This document shows positions 51,755 through 61,904 of a stretch of DNA of 64,000 nt, one piece after another. Numbering within the stretch: the stretch's first letter is position 1; each line of letters opens with the position of its first letter. Source of the DNA: Paenibacillus sonchi (GTDB taxonomy: Bacteria > Bacillota > Bacilli > Paenibacillales > Paenibacillaceae); the NCBI RefSeq assembly GCF_016772475.1, contig NZ_CP068595.1, forward strand, positions 248,001-312,000. The letters run 5' to 3'. The notes under the pieces are model-generated. The model did not search any database and had not been told where the DNA came from. It was given only the letters and a program-made list of their open reading frames with translations. The position numbers and the translations under genes were made by a program.

Positions 51755-52102
51755 CTAGCGGTTCATCGCCAGCCGCATTTTTGAGATGATTTTGCGGATG
51801 CTTTCCTCAGATAAATGGTATCTCTTCTGCAGCTCGTTCACCGAGCAGCCGCTGCTGTGACTGCAGAAAATCTCCTCGTTGCGGCTGGCAATCTCTTGCC
51901 GGGAGCCGCTGTTTTCGCCCCATTTTACGCGTTGCTCTGTTTTCTTAGGGATGTAGAGCAGCTCACCCTGAATATATCCCTGCAGCTCTTCGAGCAGGCC
52001 CGGGGGAGCACATCCTTTCCATTTACATAACTCACTTAATGTTTCCTCCTTCAACAGGTGTGTTCCCTTAAGTCCGATCATTGCGCTGTTCATCAGCAAC
52101 AT
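51755..52102 (-). CDS. Helix-turn-helix protein of the CD3324/Mor-like family
   Basis: This 115-residue protein has GELLYIPKK near residue 47, then WGENSGSRQEIASRNEEIFC and a C-terminal helix-turn-helix (CSVNELQKRYHLSEESIRKI). This pattern matches small DNA-binding proteins distantly related to the Mu phage Mor activator. Targets are unknown. Start behind AAAGGAGGC. Its own terminator follows; a 10-codon ORF lies 190 bases upstream on the same strand. Confidence 0.75.
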   Translation of the reverse strand: MLLMNSAMIGLKGTHLLKEETLSELCKWKGCAPPGLLEELQGYIQGELLYIPKKTEQRVKWGENSGSRQEIASRNEEIFCSHSSGCSVNELQKRYHLSEESIRKIISKMRLAMNR

Positions 52103-52253
52103 GTCACCTGCCTCCTTTCATCTCCTCATATTTGGTAAAACCGTAATTTCATTATATAAAAACCCGTGGTTAGCGTCTACATTCAAAGTCATTTCACGGC
52201 AGCAAGCCCCTTCTGTCCAGCAGCCGGCTCCGTGTCTGTGTTCATAAATGATA

Positions 52254-52273
52254 AGGAGGCCTCGCGGCCTCCT
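52254..52273 (-). terminator. Terminator-like hairpin after the 10-codon ORF
   Basis: A perfect 8-bp GC-rich stem (AGGAGGCC/GGCCTCCT) with a four-base loop is followed by TTATCATTT on the minus strand. Confidence 0.6.
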
Positions 52274-52291
52274 CATATGCAGGCTTCCGTA

Positions 52292-52324
52292 CTAGACGGA
52301 AACCACCTCGTATTCTGAAATCAT
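52292..52324 (-). CDS. Possible 10-residue peptide gene MISEYEVVSV
   Basis: An ATG with a near-perfect ribosome site (GGAAGGAGG, spacing 8) opens ten codons ending in TAG; a terminator-like hairpin follows 18 bases later. The layout is that of a complete tiny transcription unit. It could be a signalling or regulatory leader peptide or coincidence; coding bias cannot be judged at this length. The surrounding 430-bp gap (52103-52535) shows no other gene. Confidence 0.35.
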   Translation of the reverse strand: MISEYEVVSV

Positions 52325-52535
52325 TGCAATCAGCCTCCTTCCAGAAGTAATCTTGCCCGGCCGGACACTTATTATTAAGCCATAGGCCAGCCACAGTTAC
52401 AAGTTCAAGAATAGTTATAATCGTTCTCCACCAAAATGCAAAAGAATATTTTGACGAAACACTAAATAATAAGTCGATAAATGTCGAAATAAATAATAAT
52501 TTATCTATTTATTTTGAGATATGGGGGAAATTACT

Positions 52536-54555
52536 ATGACAGCTGTCCGGAGTGCTTTAACACGTTTTTTTCACATCAAGAAACTCAGAACTGAGTTGAT
52601 GCTGTTCATTATTACCGCCATTGTAATTCCTTCTCTTGCCCTGGCTGTCATCTCCTCGGAAACTTCCAAAACAGAGCTGCGCTCCAAAATGGAGGACACC
52701 ACAAACTCCAGCATCCATATCCTCGATAAAACGCTGACCCAGCTGATTCAGCTGGAAAGCGCAAGTGTCAATGAGCTGGCTGACCAGATTTCCGCAGCAG
52801 ATGTGACAAGCGGTTCCGCCCGGGTCCGCAAGCTGATTGACAAATTCAAGGCGGAGCATCCCGAAATTGACATCGTTGCCCTGGGCAACACTGACGGCAA
52901 ATTTATGCTGTCCCCCACATCCGATCCGAAGGATTATGATCCCAGGGTACGGGACTGGTATATTGCTGCACTGAAAAGCTCCTGAGTCCGCATCTGTGAT
53001 TGACCCGATTTATTCCAAAGTGGCGGGATCATTTATTCTGCCGATCTCGCGGGCCTTTCCGGATGGTAAGGGAGCCGTTTCCATCAGTCTCAGCATGAAC
53101 GGCCTGATGGAGCTGGCCAAGACGGTAAGTCTCGGTTCGAGCGGCTATGTCTATATCCTGGACAGCCAGAATAAGGTCATCTATCATCCTGCGATGGAGG
53201 TTGCCACACCCGTCACAGGGGCTTTGCTGGATGCCCTGAGTACTGCCCCCATGGGCAAGGTGTCGTACAAAGACACTACGGCCGATACGCAAATGGACGG
53301 CTACTATGTAACTAATGAGCTGTCCGGCTTCAAAATAGTTGGAGTTCTTCCAGCGGACGAATACACGCGGGCGGTGTATCCTATTCTGTACAAATCGGCA
53401 ATTGTTCTGGCGGTTGCCTTAATTGTGGCGATTGCTGTTACCTTCCTTATAATCCGCCGGATCACTGCACCGCTGGAGGCGCTGAACCGTTCCGCCAAGC
53501 GGGTAAGTGAAGGCCAGCTGGATGAATCCGTTACGACCCGCCGCAAGGATGAGATCGGCGAACTTGCCGGGAATTATAACGCCATGGTGCAATCGCTCCG
53601 CACCATGGTGCAGGATGTATCGGAGACATCCGGGCATCTGGCGGCAGCCAGTGAGCAGCTTACCGCCAGCACCGGAGAGAACAGCAAGGCCGTGGAGTAT
53701 GTCACCGAGCTGATAGAGGATTCTACGCGCGGCGTGGAGGCCCAGGCTTACGCGTCCGCCGAAGTGGCTGCAACGATGGATGAAATGTCCGAAGCGATCC
53801 ACAAAATCGCCTCAGCCTCGCAATCCATTGTCAGCGCGGCACTGCTGACAGAGAAGGATGTCGACAACGGCAGCGCCAAGGTGCAGCATGTCGGGAACCA
53901 AATGCAGACGATCCACCGCTCAGTGCAGCAGTCAAGCAGCCTGATCGCCGATCTGAACGGGCTTAGCGCCAAGGTAGCGGAGACCAGCACGGCTATTGCG
54001 TCCATCGCCAAGCAGACCAATCTGCTGTCGCTGAATGCGGGGATTGAAGCCGCGCGGGCCGGAGAGCATGGCAGAGGATTTGCCGTTGTGGCCGGAGAAG
54101 TGCGCAAGCTGTCCGAAGCTTCCAAGGTAAGCGCGGGACAAATCCAGGAAACCATCTCCGAGATGGTCGGTCTGATCGCGAGCGTCTACGATGTAATGAG
54201 GCATCAAGTGGTTGCGGATGTGGAGCAGGGCATGACTCTGGCACTTGAGGCCGGTGAGGCCTTTACCCAAATCGAGCAGTCTACCCGCCACGTGGGAGAG
54301 CAAATCCATGAAGTCTCGGCGATTACCGAACAAATGTCGGCCAGCTCCGCTGAGGTAGCCGCCTCGGTACAGGAAATGGCCAACATTGCGAAGGCGGCGC
54401 TGGATTCCTTCCAAAGCGTTACGGCGGCGACGGAAGAACAGCTTGCCTCCATGGAGGAGATCACCTCCTCTTCCGCAGCGCTGTCCGCGATGGCATCCGA
54501 TATGCAGCAGCAGGTGGAGCGCTTCCAGTTCACGGCACAGCACAAAGGCCAGTAA
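52536..54555 (+). CDS. Methyl-accepting chemotaxis protein, with one frameshift in this sequence
   Basis: Corrected length is about 672 residues. It has an N-terminal membrane helix (about 22-44), a Cache-type extracytoplasmic sensor ([51 protein letters not shown]), a second helix (about 294-312), HAMP, and a long cytoplasmic coiled coil with the signalling tip [37 protein letters not shown]. The frame changes at four A (52974-52977), where three would restore [12 protein letters not shown]. Here there is one base too many, unlike the other broken genes. The ligand is unknown. Start ATG 52536 behind GGGGGAA. Confidence 0.92.
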
Positions 54556-54579
54556 GCAGCTTCATATGCAAGTGGAAAC

Positions 54580-54618
54580 GGCTGTCCCAAAGCCATGAAA
54601 AGAATGCTTGGGACAGCC
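54580..54618 (+). terminator. Hairpin after the chemoreceptor gene
   Basis: A perfect 11-bp stem (GGCTGTCCCAA/TTGGGACAGCC) lies 24 bases after the stop codon. No T run follows, so termination strength is uncertain. Confidence 0.55.
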
Positions 54619-54728
54619 TCTACTGTGAGAAATATAAGGATGATTGATGAAGTGAAACATAGTACGTTAATATTTGAACAAAATCACCTTGGCAGGTAAA
54701 TAAGGTCTTGGAGGTTATGAAGTCCGCA

Positions 54729-54915
54729 TTTGCTGTACAATATGCAGGATTGAGCATCCATTTGGTGCAGTCAGGCTCACATTGTTGTACAATTTACAAG
54801 ATTTTTGTTCATTTAGCGTGCTTAAGTCACAGATTGTTGTATAACGTGCAAGATGTTCATCGATTCGGCCTGCTTAAGACATACTTTGTTGTATTCCGTG
54901 CAAGATGTTCGAGGG
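54729..54915. repeat. 52-bp tandem repeat, about 3.6 copies
   Basis: TTGCTG/TTGTTG begins units at 54730, 54782, 54834 and 54886, exactly 52 bases apart. Each unit carries TTGTTGTA..A..TGCAAGAT near its start and GTGCTTAAGTCACA-like ends. Substitutions separate the copies, so they are not recent duplicates, yet no indels have accumulated. Confidence 0.85.
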
Positions 54916-55011
54916 TTAACCCCTCTCTCAGGGGAACCCAAGTTTCTTATTTATGCTAAACTTCCAGGTTGTTCACATTTTTTGGTATGGCGTAATTTCC
55001 TAAACGACGAC

Positions 55012-55195
55012 AAGTGGAAAAAGGAAAACTAATTTTGCTAGAGTATCCTGTCCTCGACAGATGAAGTGGAAAAAGGTACACTAATTCAGCTCATTTCGCC
55101 ATTGGACAAGAAAAGTGGCCTAATTAGATTTACTTTTTCCACTTAATTCTCAGGATTTTTTAATTTCCGGAAAAATAAGCTCCCTTTTTCCAACT
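55012..55195. repeat. Cluster 2 of the GTGGAAAAAG..ACTAATT motif
   Basis: Direct copies stand at 55012-55036 and 55063-55089. Inverted copies stand at 55127-55145 (TTTACTTTTTCCACTTA) and 55177-55195 (CTCCCTTTTTCCAACT). Copy number, orientation and overall span of about 184 bases closely match cluster 1 at 30265-30448. Confidence 0.75.
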
Positions 55196-55279
55196 AGCGC
55201 CTGCGAAGAAGCCTGGTAAGCGAGTGCTGGTTGGGATTAGGATATCTAGACCGGCCAATCCCGCCGATGGCATTTCGAC

Positions 55280-55402
55280 AACGGGATTTCTGCCGTTGTT
55301 ACCGGGCTAGCCGGCCTTCGACTTTCCTATAACGGCATTTCTGCCGTTGTTTCCAGCCTAGCCGGCCGACGGCTCTCCAACAACGGCATTTCTGCCGTTG
55401 TT
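55280..55402. repeat. 51-bp tandem repeat of a hairpin unit, three copies
   Basis: AACGG.ATTTCTGCCGTTGTT starts at 55280, 55331 and 55382, a constant 51-base spacing. Each unit contains the palindrome AACGGCA-TTTC-TGCCGTT (one mismatch in the first), and the first two are followed by CTAGCCGGCC. A degenerate related unit lies at 30178-30218. Confidence 0.85.
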
Positions 55403-55453
55403 CATTACAAATTCGTCCAAAATGCAATTTTCCATAGCATTATGTATAATTTA

Positions 55454-55479
55454 GACCGCCCTCTTCACCGGGGGCGGTC
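55454..55479. terminator. Hairpin between the repeats and helD
   Basis: The stem GACCGCCC/GGGCGGTC is perfect over 8 bp. On the minus strand it is followed by TAAATTAT, a weak T tract, 40 bases beyond the helD stop. Confidence 0.6.
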
Positions 55480-55519
55480 CTTGTTGTAGATGAGAGCTTA
55501 ATCCGGTACATGGGATTTC

Positions 55520-57706
55520 TTACTCCGGCCAGCCCTGCACGGTCCCTTCTCCATTCTGCAAATATGGGGGAAGCCCTTCTCCGTGCAGTATCCACAGCTC
55601 ATGGAGGGCCCGGGTACAGCCTACATACATCAGCTTCGCATCCCACGCTGCGCCACCGTAATGGTCTGAATCCGCATCGGCGAGGATGACGGCGTCGAAC
55701 TCCAGCCCCTTGGACAGATAAACCGGAAGCACAGACAGTCCTCCCCGGTATTCAGTCATGCTGCCGTCGATCAGATGAATATCCTCGAAATGTCCAGCAA
55801 GCTCTGTGTACAACTCAGCGGCTTCCCGCAGGCTGCGGGTTAATACGGCCACCGTGCGGTATTCCCGGCCCGAGAGCGAGGCGAGCGCTGTTCTAACGGC
55901 TTGAATCCGGCGGTCTCCGCCTGCAGCGGGGGCCGGGAGCGGCTGGCCGTAGGAAACCAGCCGCACGGGATTTCCGCTGCGGAAGACAGGCACGGCGAGC
56001 AGGCTGCTGCCGACTCCGGCAGACAGAATGCCGTTGGCGAATTCAATAATCTCCATCGTTGAACGGTAGCTTCGCGTCAGCGCGTGGTAAGCCGTGTGCT
56101 CCGGGGCGAACAGGTTCTGCATTTCTTCCCAGGCATGGACGCCTTTATAGGCATGAATCCCCTGTGACAGATCGCCCAGGATGGTAAAGGAATGCCCTTT
56201 TACATACAGGTCCAGCACAGCAATCTGAAAAGGCGAGAAATCCTGGGCTTCATCAATCACGATATGATCAAAGCGGCTGCCGCCTTCATTGCCGTTCAGC
56301 AAATAATGAATATAGAGCAGCGGAGGGAGGTCCTCTTCATGCAGAATGCCTTTTTTGAGGTCCTTGACTGTTGATGCCAGCACTCCCTGCGGAATGCTCT
56401 CCGGTGCCTCCGCTGGCCAATCTTCAGGCACCTTCACTGCACGGAAGATCTGCTTGTAAATCGTCAGCGGGTCATATTTCGGCCATTTGGCACTGTAGGC
56501 CTTCTCACGTGCCGCGCTTTTCTTCTTGCGGTCCTTTAGCGCCGCAGCCGAAGGGCTTTTCTTCAGCTCCATTTCGATCCAGCGGTGAATCCGCGCCATC
56601 ACCCGCTCCTTGCGCTTGGCAGGCGGATATGGGGCGTATTCCTCATTATGCCAGCGTACAATCATGGAGCGGCGCAGCACCGAGCCCTCCCATGGACAAA
56701 AATCCCCTGCCGGCACCGCACCGTTCTCCAGCAGGCCTATGACCGATTCTATATTTCCCATCAGTGCAGTCGATCCCTTGAAGCGGCCCGGGGTTTCTTC
56801 GGTGATCTCCGGCATGCCGCCTTCTTTTTCGAACCAATAGCTCATGGTTTCTGCAGCATTCTGCTCCGGCAGCACAACCCCAAGCACATCCGCAGCCCAG
56901 TCGGGAAAGGTGCTCTGGGCAATATTGCCGACGCCCAGCTCGGGCAGCACGTCCGAAATATAATCGAGGAACATCCGGTTCGGTGCGAAAATAATCATTT
57001 TCTCCGCTGACACCTGCTCCTTGTATTGATACAGCAGAAAGGCCAGACGATGCAGCGCGACCGTGGTTTTCCCGCTGCCTGCCACGCCCTGGATAATCAG
57101 TGCGGTGTTTTTCGCCGCCCGGATAATCTTGTCCTGCTCCTGCTGAATCGTCGAGACGATGTCACGAAGACGGTTGTCCTTGTTCTCCCCCAGCCGGTAG
57201 ACGAGAAATTCATCCGAGACAGCCGGCCCGTCACTGTCGCGGTTATAAGTATCCGCCACCCTCTCCAGGATCTGCTTGCGGATTACCACGTTGCGCTTCA
57301 AATAGACCAGCCCTTCGACCAGTCCTTCCGGGGCTTCGTAGGAGGCCGGCTCCGTGCCGCCGGTAAACGAATAGAACAGGCTCGCCACCGGTGCCCGCCA
57401 GTCTATGACCAGCGGACGGTCGCTTACCTGTTCCCGGTCTACACCGATTTTACCGATATAGAGCGCCTTGCGCCCATCCTCATCCTTGCCCTGAAAATCA
57501 AGCCGTCCAAAGTAAGGCTCCTGCCGCAGCTTGGCAAGATCTTTGCGCCGCTGTTCCCTTGAGGCCTCCAGCGCCTGCTCCGTATAATCATGCCCTGTGT
57601 ATACCGGAATGCCGCGCAGCCTCTCAAGAACTGTGTCAATCTCCGTAAGCGCGCTGTTCAGCCTGTCTTCTTCCTCTTGATAGGCACTTTGAAAGTTGTC
57701 CTCCAA
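55520..57706 (-). CDS. helD: RNA polymerase recycling motor HelD
   Basis: This 728-residue UvrD/Rep-like ATPase has an N-terminal coiled-coil arm (about 5-75), Walker A GVAGSGKTTVALHRLAFL (about 210-227), IDEAQDFSPFQ (motif II), LGDLSQGIHAYKG, LTRSYRST and VYLSKGLEFDAVILADAD with the late helicase motifs. HelD pulls stalled RNA polymerase off DNA and helps recycle it. The start is TTG at 57704-57706 behind AGGAGG. Complete length. Confidence 0.93.
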   Translation of the reverse strand: MEDNFQSAYQEEEDRLNSALTEIDTVLERLRGIPVYTGHDYTEQALEASREQRRKDLAKLRQEPYFGRLDFQGKDEDGRKALYIGKIGVDREQVSDRPLVIDWRAPVASLFYSFTGGTEPASYEAPEGLVEGLVYLKRNVVIRKQILERVADTYNRDSDGPAVSDEFLVYRLGENKDNRLRDIVSTIQQEQDKIIRAAKNTALIIQGVAGSGKTTVALHRLAFLLYQYKEQVSAEKMIIFAPNRMFLDYISDVLPELGVGNIAQSTFPDWAADVLGVVLPEQNAAETMSYWFEKEGGMPEITEETPGRFKGSTALMGNIESVIGLLENGAVPAGDFCPWEGSVLRRSMIVRWHNEEYAPYPPAKRKERVMARIHRWIEMELKKSPSAAALKDRKKKSAAREKAYSAKWPKYDPLTIYKQIFRAVKVPEDWPAEAPESIPQGVLASTVKDLKKGILHEEDLPPLLYIHYLLNGNEGGSRFDHIVIDEAQDFSPFQIAVLDLYVKGHSFTILGDLSQGIHAYKGVHAWEEMQNLFAPEHTAYHALTRSYRSTMEIIEFANGILSAGVGSSLLAVPVFRSGNPVRLVSYGQPLPAPAAGGDRRIQAVRTALASLSGREYRTVAVLTRSLREAAELYTELAGHFEDIHLIDGSMTEYRGGLSVLPVYLSKGLEFDAVILADADSDHYGGAAWDAKLMYVGCTRALHELWILHGEGLPPYLQNGEGTVQGWPE

Positions 57707-57859
57707 TTTCAGTTACCTCCTAAAAGTTATGCGGGCATACGCCTGTGTTGCCAAGCGCACCCTGATTTGCCTCGTGCAAGACTGGCTTCAGTCACACAAA
57801 AAGGATATTTATCATATCACAACAGATTCTGGAATACCATAACATAGTGACTGGAAGGC

Positions 57860-59161
57860 CTATCCCATAAAAGCATGCAGCACAAAGTTGGCTATGAACA
57901 GGCCGGCAATGCCATACAGTGCGGGCGGAACCTCCTTGCCTTTGCCCATGGCCAGTTTGACAACCGGATAGGTAATGAAGCCAAAAGCCATGCCGTCCAC
58001 GATGCTGTAGGTGAACGGAATCATCACCATGATCAGGAATGCCGGAAACAGCTCGGTCAAATCGCTGAGGTCCATCTCACGCACATTCTGCACCATCAGG
58101 CCGCCGATGACGATCAGAATCGGCGCGATGGCGCTGTCCGGCACGTAGGCCAGCAGCGGAATGAACAGGAACGTGGCCCCGAACAGCAGGCCGGTGATCA
58201 GCGAGGTTAGACCGGAGCGCCCGCCTGCTGCGATCCCGGCTGTGGATTCGGCAGCCGCAACTGCGGGGCTGCTGCCGAACAACCCGGCTGCGATATTGGC
58301 AATCGATAGCGCGCGCAGGCTGCTTTTGAAGCGTTCCGGCCGGCCCGCCATCAGCGTCTGGGATGAGATCAGACCGATATTTTCAAAAACCACAATCAAC
58401 AGCAGCAGGAATACGGCAATCCAGAAGACGAGGCTGAGGCCTCTGCCCCAGTCCATGCCGGCAAACACATCGCTGTAACCCGCGAACATATGCCCGGAAT
58501 CCGTATTCTCCGGTACATGCGCCGCTCCCAGCAAATAGGCCATCCCTGTGCCCGCCAGCATACTGATCAGCAGTCCTCCGCGTGTGCCGCGGATGAACAG
58601 CACCAGCGCCAGAATCAAAGTCACACAGGAGGTGATGACTGCCGGATCACTGAAATGGCCGATAGCGACGAAGGTCGTGCGGTGGGCAATGACAATCCCG
58701 CTTTTTTGCAGTCCGATAAATGTCAGAAACAGGCCGATTCCGACCGTGATCGCATGCTGCAGATTATGCGGTATCGCGTCGCTCAAAATCCGGTACAGCG
58801 AGGTGAACGCCACAATGGCGAACAGCACACCTGTTACGGCCACTACTGCAAGTGCTTCGCGCCAGTCCAGCTTCATGGAGTGCACAAGCGTATACGTAAA
58901 AAAAGCATTAATCCCCATACCCGGCACCACTACAATCGGTGTTTTGCCGCCAAAAGCCATCAGCAGGCACCCGGCCACTGCCGTCAGCAGCGTTGCCACC
59001 ATTCCGGCCCGCAGCGGCATTCCCGCATCATGCAGAATCGCCGCATTGACCATCACAATATATACAGAAGCAAAATAGGACAGGATGCCTGCCGAGAGTT
59101 CCCGTTTCCAGTTATCGCCCGGCTCCAGGCCTACCCTGTTTCGCCACACCTTCGAATTCAT
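57860..59161 (-). CDS. NCS2 family purine permease (guanine/hypoxanthine type)
   Basis: This 433-residue protein has about 13 helices and the AzgA/PbuG pattern: KRELSAGILSYFASVYIVMV, GKTPIVVVPGMGINAFFTYT and SSPAVAAAESTAGIAAGGRS. The subfamily imports adenine, guanine or hypoxanthine with protons. No purine riboswitch is visible in the short region upstream, which is filled by the tcdA terminator. Start behind GGAGG. Confidence 0.92.
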   Translation of the reverse strand: MNSKVWRNRVGLEPGDNWKRELSAGILSYFASVYIVMVNAAILHDAGMPLRAGMVATLLTAVAGCLLMAFGGKTPIVVVPGMGINAFFTYTLVHSMKLDWREALAVVAVTGVLFAIVAFTSLYRILSDAIPHNLQHAITVGIGLFLTFIGLQKSGIVIAHRTTFVAIGHFSDPAVITSCVTLILALVLFIRGTRGGLLISMLAGTGMAYLLGAAHVPENTDSGHMFAGYSDVFAGMDWGRGLSLVFWIAVFLLLLIVVFENIGLISSQTLMAGRPERFKSSLRALSIANIAAGLFGSSPAVAAAESTAGIAAGGRSGLTSLITGLLFGATFLFIPLLAYVPDSAIAPILIVIGGLMVQNVREMDLSDLTELFPAFLIMVMIPFTYSIVDGMAFGFITYPVVKLAMGKGKEVPPALYGIAGLFIANFVLHAFMG

Positions 59162-59222
59162 ATAAAAACCTCCACTGATAGTGAAATCACGGGTACGACA
59201 CTCTGTTCCCTATGCCGCAATA

Positions 59223-59261
59223 AAAGGGCGTAAACCGCCGGCTGGCGGCTGTACGCCCTTT
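59223..59261 (-). terminator. Terminator of the hisS-aspS-tcdA unit
   Basis: The 10-bp stem AAAGGGCGTA/TACGCCCTTT has an inner CCGCC/GGCGG stem; on the minus strand the stem ends in CCCTTTTATT. It lies 34 bases beyond the tcdA stop and before the permease gene. Confidence 0.85.
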
Positions 59262-59294
59262 GTTCATTTATATTTCCTGCTTATCTGATTCGCT

Positions 59295-60050
59295 TCATTT
59301 ATCCGCTGAGCCGGCCTCCAGGAGGTCGCGTACGGCAACGCTGACCATAATAAGTCCTACTACAGGCGGCACAAATGAATTGCTGGCCGGCGGCTGTTTG
59401 GCCTTACGTCTGTCCGGAGCATTGGCAGGGACAATCTGTTCTGTAACATCCTCACGGGGCTTAACCGGCTCTTCGGTTGAGAAGACCACCTTTACGCCCT
59501 TCTTGATGCCTTCCTTGCGCAGCTTCTGGCGGATGACCCGGGCAATCGGGTCCATGCTGGTCTTGGAAATGTCGGCAACCTGAAAGCGGGTCGGGTCCAT
59601 TTTGTTAGCCGCACCCATGCTTGAGATCATCGGGATTCCCCGGGCCAGACACTCCTTGATGATATGAACTTTGTAAATAATAGTATCTGAAGCATCGATT
59701 ACGTAATCCAGCTTGTACTTGAACAGCTCCTCATACGTTTCCTCCGTATAGAACATGTTCAGCGCAATTGCTTCGCATTCCGGATTAATCAGTTTGATGC
59801 GCTCGACCATCAGATCCGTTTTGTTCTGGCCGATGGTAGTGGTCAGTGCATGAATCTGGCGGTTGATATTGGTGATATCCACCGAATCTTTGTCAATCAG
59901 GATAATGCGGCCGATTCCGGTACGGGCCAGAGCTTCAACCGCCATGGCACCCACACCGCCGATCCCGAGCACTGCTACGGTGCTGTTCTTCATTATCTCC
60001 AGACCTTCCGGTCCGATCGCCAGCTCTGTACGCGAGAACTGATGCAGCAT
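59295..60050 (-). CDS. tcdA: tRNA threonylcarbamoyladenosine dehydratase TcdA
   Basis: The protein has 251 residues from the ATG at 60048-60050 (GGAGG site). It belongs to the ThiF/E1 superfamily, with the ATP motif VLGIGGVGAMAVEALARTGI, DKDSVDITNINRQIHAL (Arg/Asn pair) and VIDASDTIIYKV. TcdA cyclises the t6A modification in ANN-decoding tRNAs. It lies 25 bases after aspS, the same order as B. subtilis yrvM-aspS-hisS, so it is read from the T-box transcript. Confidence 0.93.
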   Translation of the reverse strand: MLHQFSRTELAIGPEGLEIMKNSTVAVLGIGGVGAMAVEALARTGIGRIILIDKDSVDITNINRQIHALTTTIGQNKTDLMVERIKLINPECEAIALNMFYTEETYEELFKYKLDYVIDASDTIIYKVHIIKECLARGIPMISSMGAANKMDPTRFQVADISKTSMDPIARVIRQKLRKEGIKKGVKVVFSTEEPVKPREDVTEQIVPANAPDRRKAKQPPASNSFVPPVVGLIMVSVAVRDLLEAGSADK

Positions 60051-60075
60051 GATATACAGCCTCCTACAAATATAT

Positions 60076-61854
60076 TTATTTCTTTTCTTTGTCCGGTTTA
60101 GGCGCCAGCTTGATGTGCAGCTGCTCCAGCTGTATTGCATCGACCGGTGCCGGAGCGTCCATCAGCAGGTCGGTTGCACTTGCTGTTTTTGGGAAGGCAA
60201 TCGCTTCCCGCAGGTTCGTGCGGCCGGCAAGCAGCATAATCAGGCGGTCGAAGCCAAACGCGATTCCGCCATGCGGCGGAGTGCCGTATTCAAAGGCATC
60301 CAGCAGATAACCGAACTTCTCGTAGGCCACTTCCGTTGTGAACCCAAGCGCGTCGAACATTTTCTCCTGTATTTCACGTTTATATATACGCTGGGAACCG
60401 CCGCCCACCTCATAACCGTTAAGCACAATATCATAGGCTTGTGCGCGGATGGCTCCAGGATCGGTGTCGAACAGGTGCAGGTCTTCATCCATCGGACGGG
60501 TGAACGGATGATGTTCCGCCACATAACGCTTCTGGTCTTCGTCATAGCCGAGCAGCGGGAATTCAGTCACCCAGGCGAATTTGAAGACACTGTCGTCAAT
60601 TAGGCCAAGCTGGCGGCCGATCTTAAGGCGCAGCGCCCCAAGCACATCTGCCACTACCTTCTTAGTGTCAGCGGAGAAGAGCAAGAGGTCGCCTTCTTCA
60701 GCGCCGGTACGCTCCTTCACAGCTGCAATCTCTTCCTCCGTAAAGAATTTCACGATTGGACCTTTGAATTCTCCGTCCTTCACCTGAATCCAGGCCAGTC
60801 CTTTCGCACCGTAGCGTGCAGCGTAAGGTCCCAGATCATCAATTTCCTTGCGGGTCCATGTGCCGCAGCCTTTGGCGTTCAGGCATTTCACCTCTCCGCC
60901 CTTCTCGATGACGGAGGCGAACACCTTCACACCGCTGGCGGCCACGATATCATTCATTTCCACCAGTTCCAGACCAAAGCGCAGGTCCGGTTTATCCGAG
61001 CCGTATTTGCCCATGGCTTCGGCATAGGTCAGGCGCTGGAAGGGAACGGCCACATCGACGCCAACGGTTTCCTTCAGCAGGCGCTGCATGAGGGTTTCCA
61101 TCAAAGACAGCAGTTCGTCCTGAGGCATAAATGAGGTCTCAATATCGAACTGGGTGAATTCCGGCTGGCGGTCAGCACGCAGGTCCTCGTCGCGGAAGCA
61201 GCGGGCCATTTGGTAATAGCGCTCAATGCCGCCGACCATCAGCAGCTGCTTGTAAATCTGCGGCGACTGCGGGAGCCCGAAGAATTCACCTTCATGCACA
61301 CGGCTTGGCACCAGATAATCGCGTGCGCCTTCCGGGGAGCTTTTGGTCAGGATTGGCGTTTCGATTTCGATAAAGCCTTCGCTGTCCAGGAAGTCACGGA
61401 ATATCTTAGCCGCCTTGGAACGGAGCAGCATCGTCTTGTACATTTCAGGCCGGCGCAAGTCGAGGTAACGGTATTTCATACGCAGGGATTCATCAACTTC
61501 CACACCATCTTCAATGAAGAACGGAGGCGTTTTAGCCGCATTCAGCACTTCGATTTCTGTAATCTGCACTTCAATCTCACCGGTAGGCAGGTTGCGGTTA
61601 ATGGTTTCTTCATCTCTTTTTACAACTTTACCCGTAACGGATAACACGTATTCACTGCGCACCTTGTCAGCAATCTGCAGGGCTTCACCGGAATAGTCCG
61701 GGTTAAACACAACTTGCACAATTCCGGTACGGTCGCGCAGGTCGATAAACAGCACGCCTCCCAGGTCGCGGCGGGTCTGGACCCAACCGTTCAGCGTTAC
61801 CGTCTCGCCAATATGGCCCAGCGTCAATTGTCCACAGTTATGACTTCTACTCAT
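60076..61854 (-). CDS. aspS: Aspartyl-tRNA synthetase, bacterial type
   Basis: This 592-residue class II synthetase has an N-terminal OB-fold ([20 protein letters not shown]), motif 2 ([20 protein letters not shown]), the bacterial GAD insertion (about 285-425) and motif 3 ([15 protein letters not shown]). It charges tRNA-Asp; whether it also charges tRNA-Asn cannot be told here. It lies 50 bases after hisS in the same transcript. Confidence 0.98.
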   Translation of the reverse strand: MSRSHNCGQLTLGHIGETVTLNGWVQTRRDLGGVLFIDLRDRTGIVQVVFNPDYSGEALQIADKVRSEYVLSVTGKVVKRDEETINRNLPTGEIEVQITEIEVLNAAKTPPFFIEDGVEVDESLRMKYRYLDLRRPEMYKTMLLRSKAAKIFRDFLDSEGFIEIETPILTKSSPEGARDYLVPSRVHEGEFFGLPQSPQIYKQLLMVGGIERYYQMARCFRDEDLRADRQPEFTQFDIETSFMPQDELLSLMETLMQRLLKETVGVDVAVPFQRLTYAEAMGKYGSDKPDLRFGLELVEMNDIVAASGVKVFASVIEKGGEVKCLNAKGCGTWTRKEIDDLGPYAARYGAKGLAWIQVKDGEFKGPIVKFFTEEEIAAVKERTGAEEGDLLLFSADTKKVVADVLGALRLKIGRQLGLIDDSVFKFAWVTEFPLLGYDEDQKRYVAEHHPFTRPMDEDLHLFDTDPGAIRAQAYDIVLNGYEVGGGSQRIYKREIQEKMFDALGFTTEVAYEKFGYLLDAFEYGTPPHGGIAFGFDRLIMLLAGRTNLREAIAFPKTASATDLLMDAPAPVDAIQLEQLHIKLAPKPDKEKK

Positions 61855-61904
61855 TATTTATCCTACCCCTTTTTGGTTAAAATACATATTTTCTCATAAA
61901 AATG

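Noticed and set aside
52438..52520. Sigma-D promoter before the chemoreceptor
   Set aside because: GTCGATAA resembles the -10 element, but no TAAA lies at the required distance upstream.
54729..55402. CRISPR array
   Set aside because: The 51-bp and 52-bp units are similar along their whole length; there are no unique spacers between short identical repeats and no cas genes nearby.
59162..59222. Purine riboswitch before the NCS2 permease
   Set aside because: The 60-base leader is too short and lacks the conserved loop sequences.
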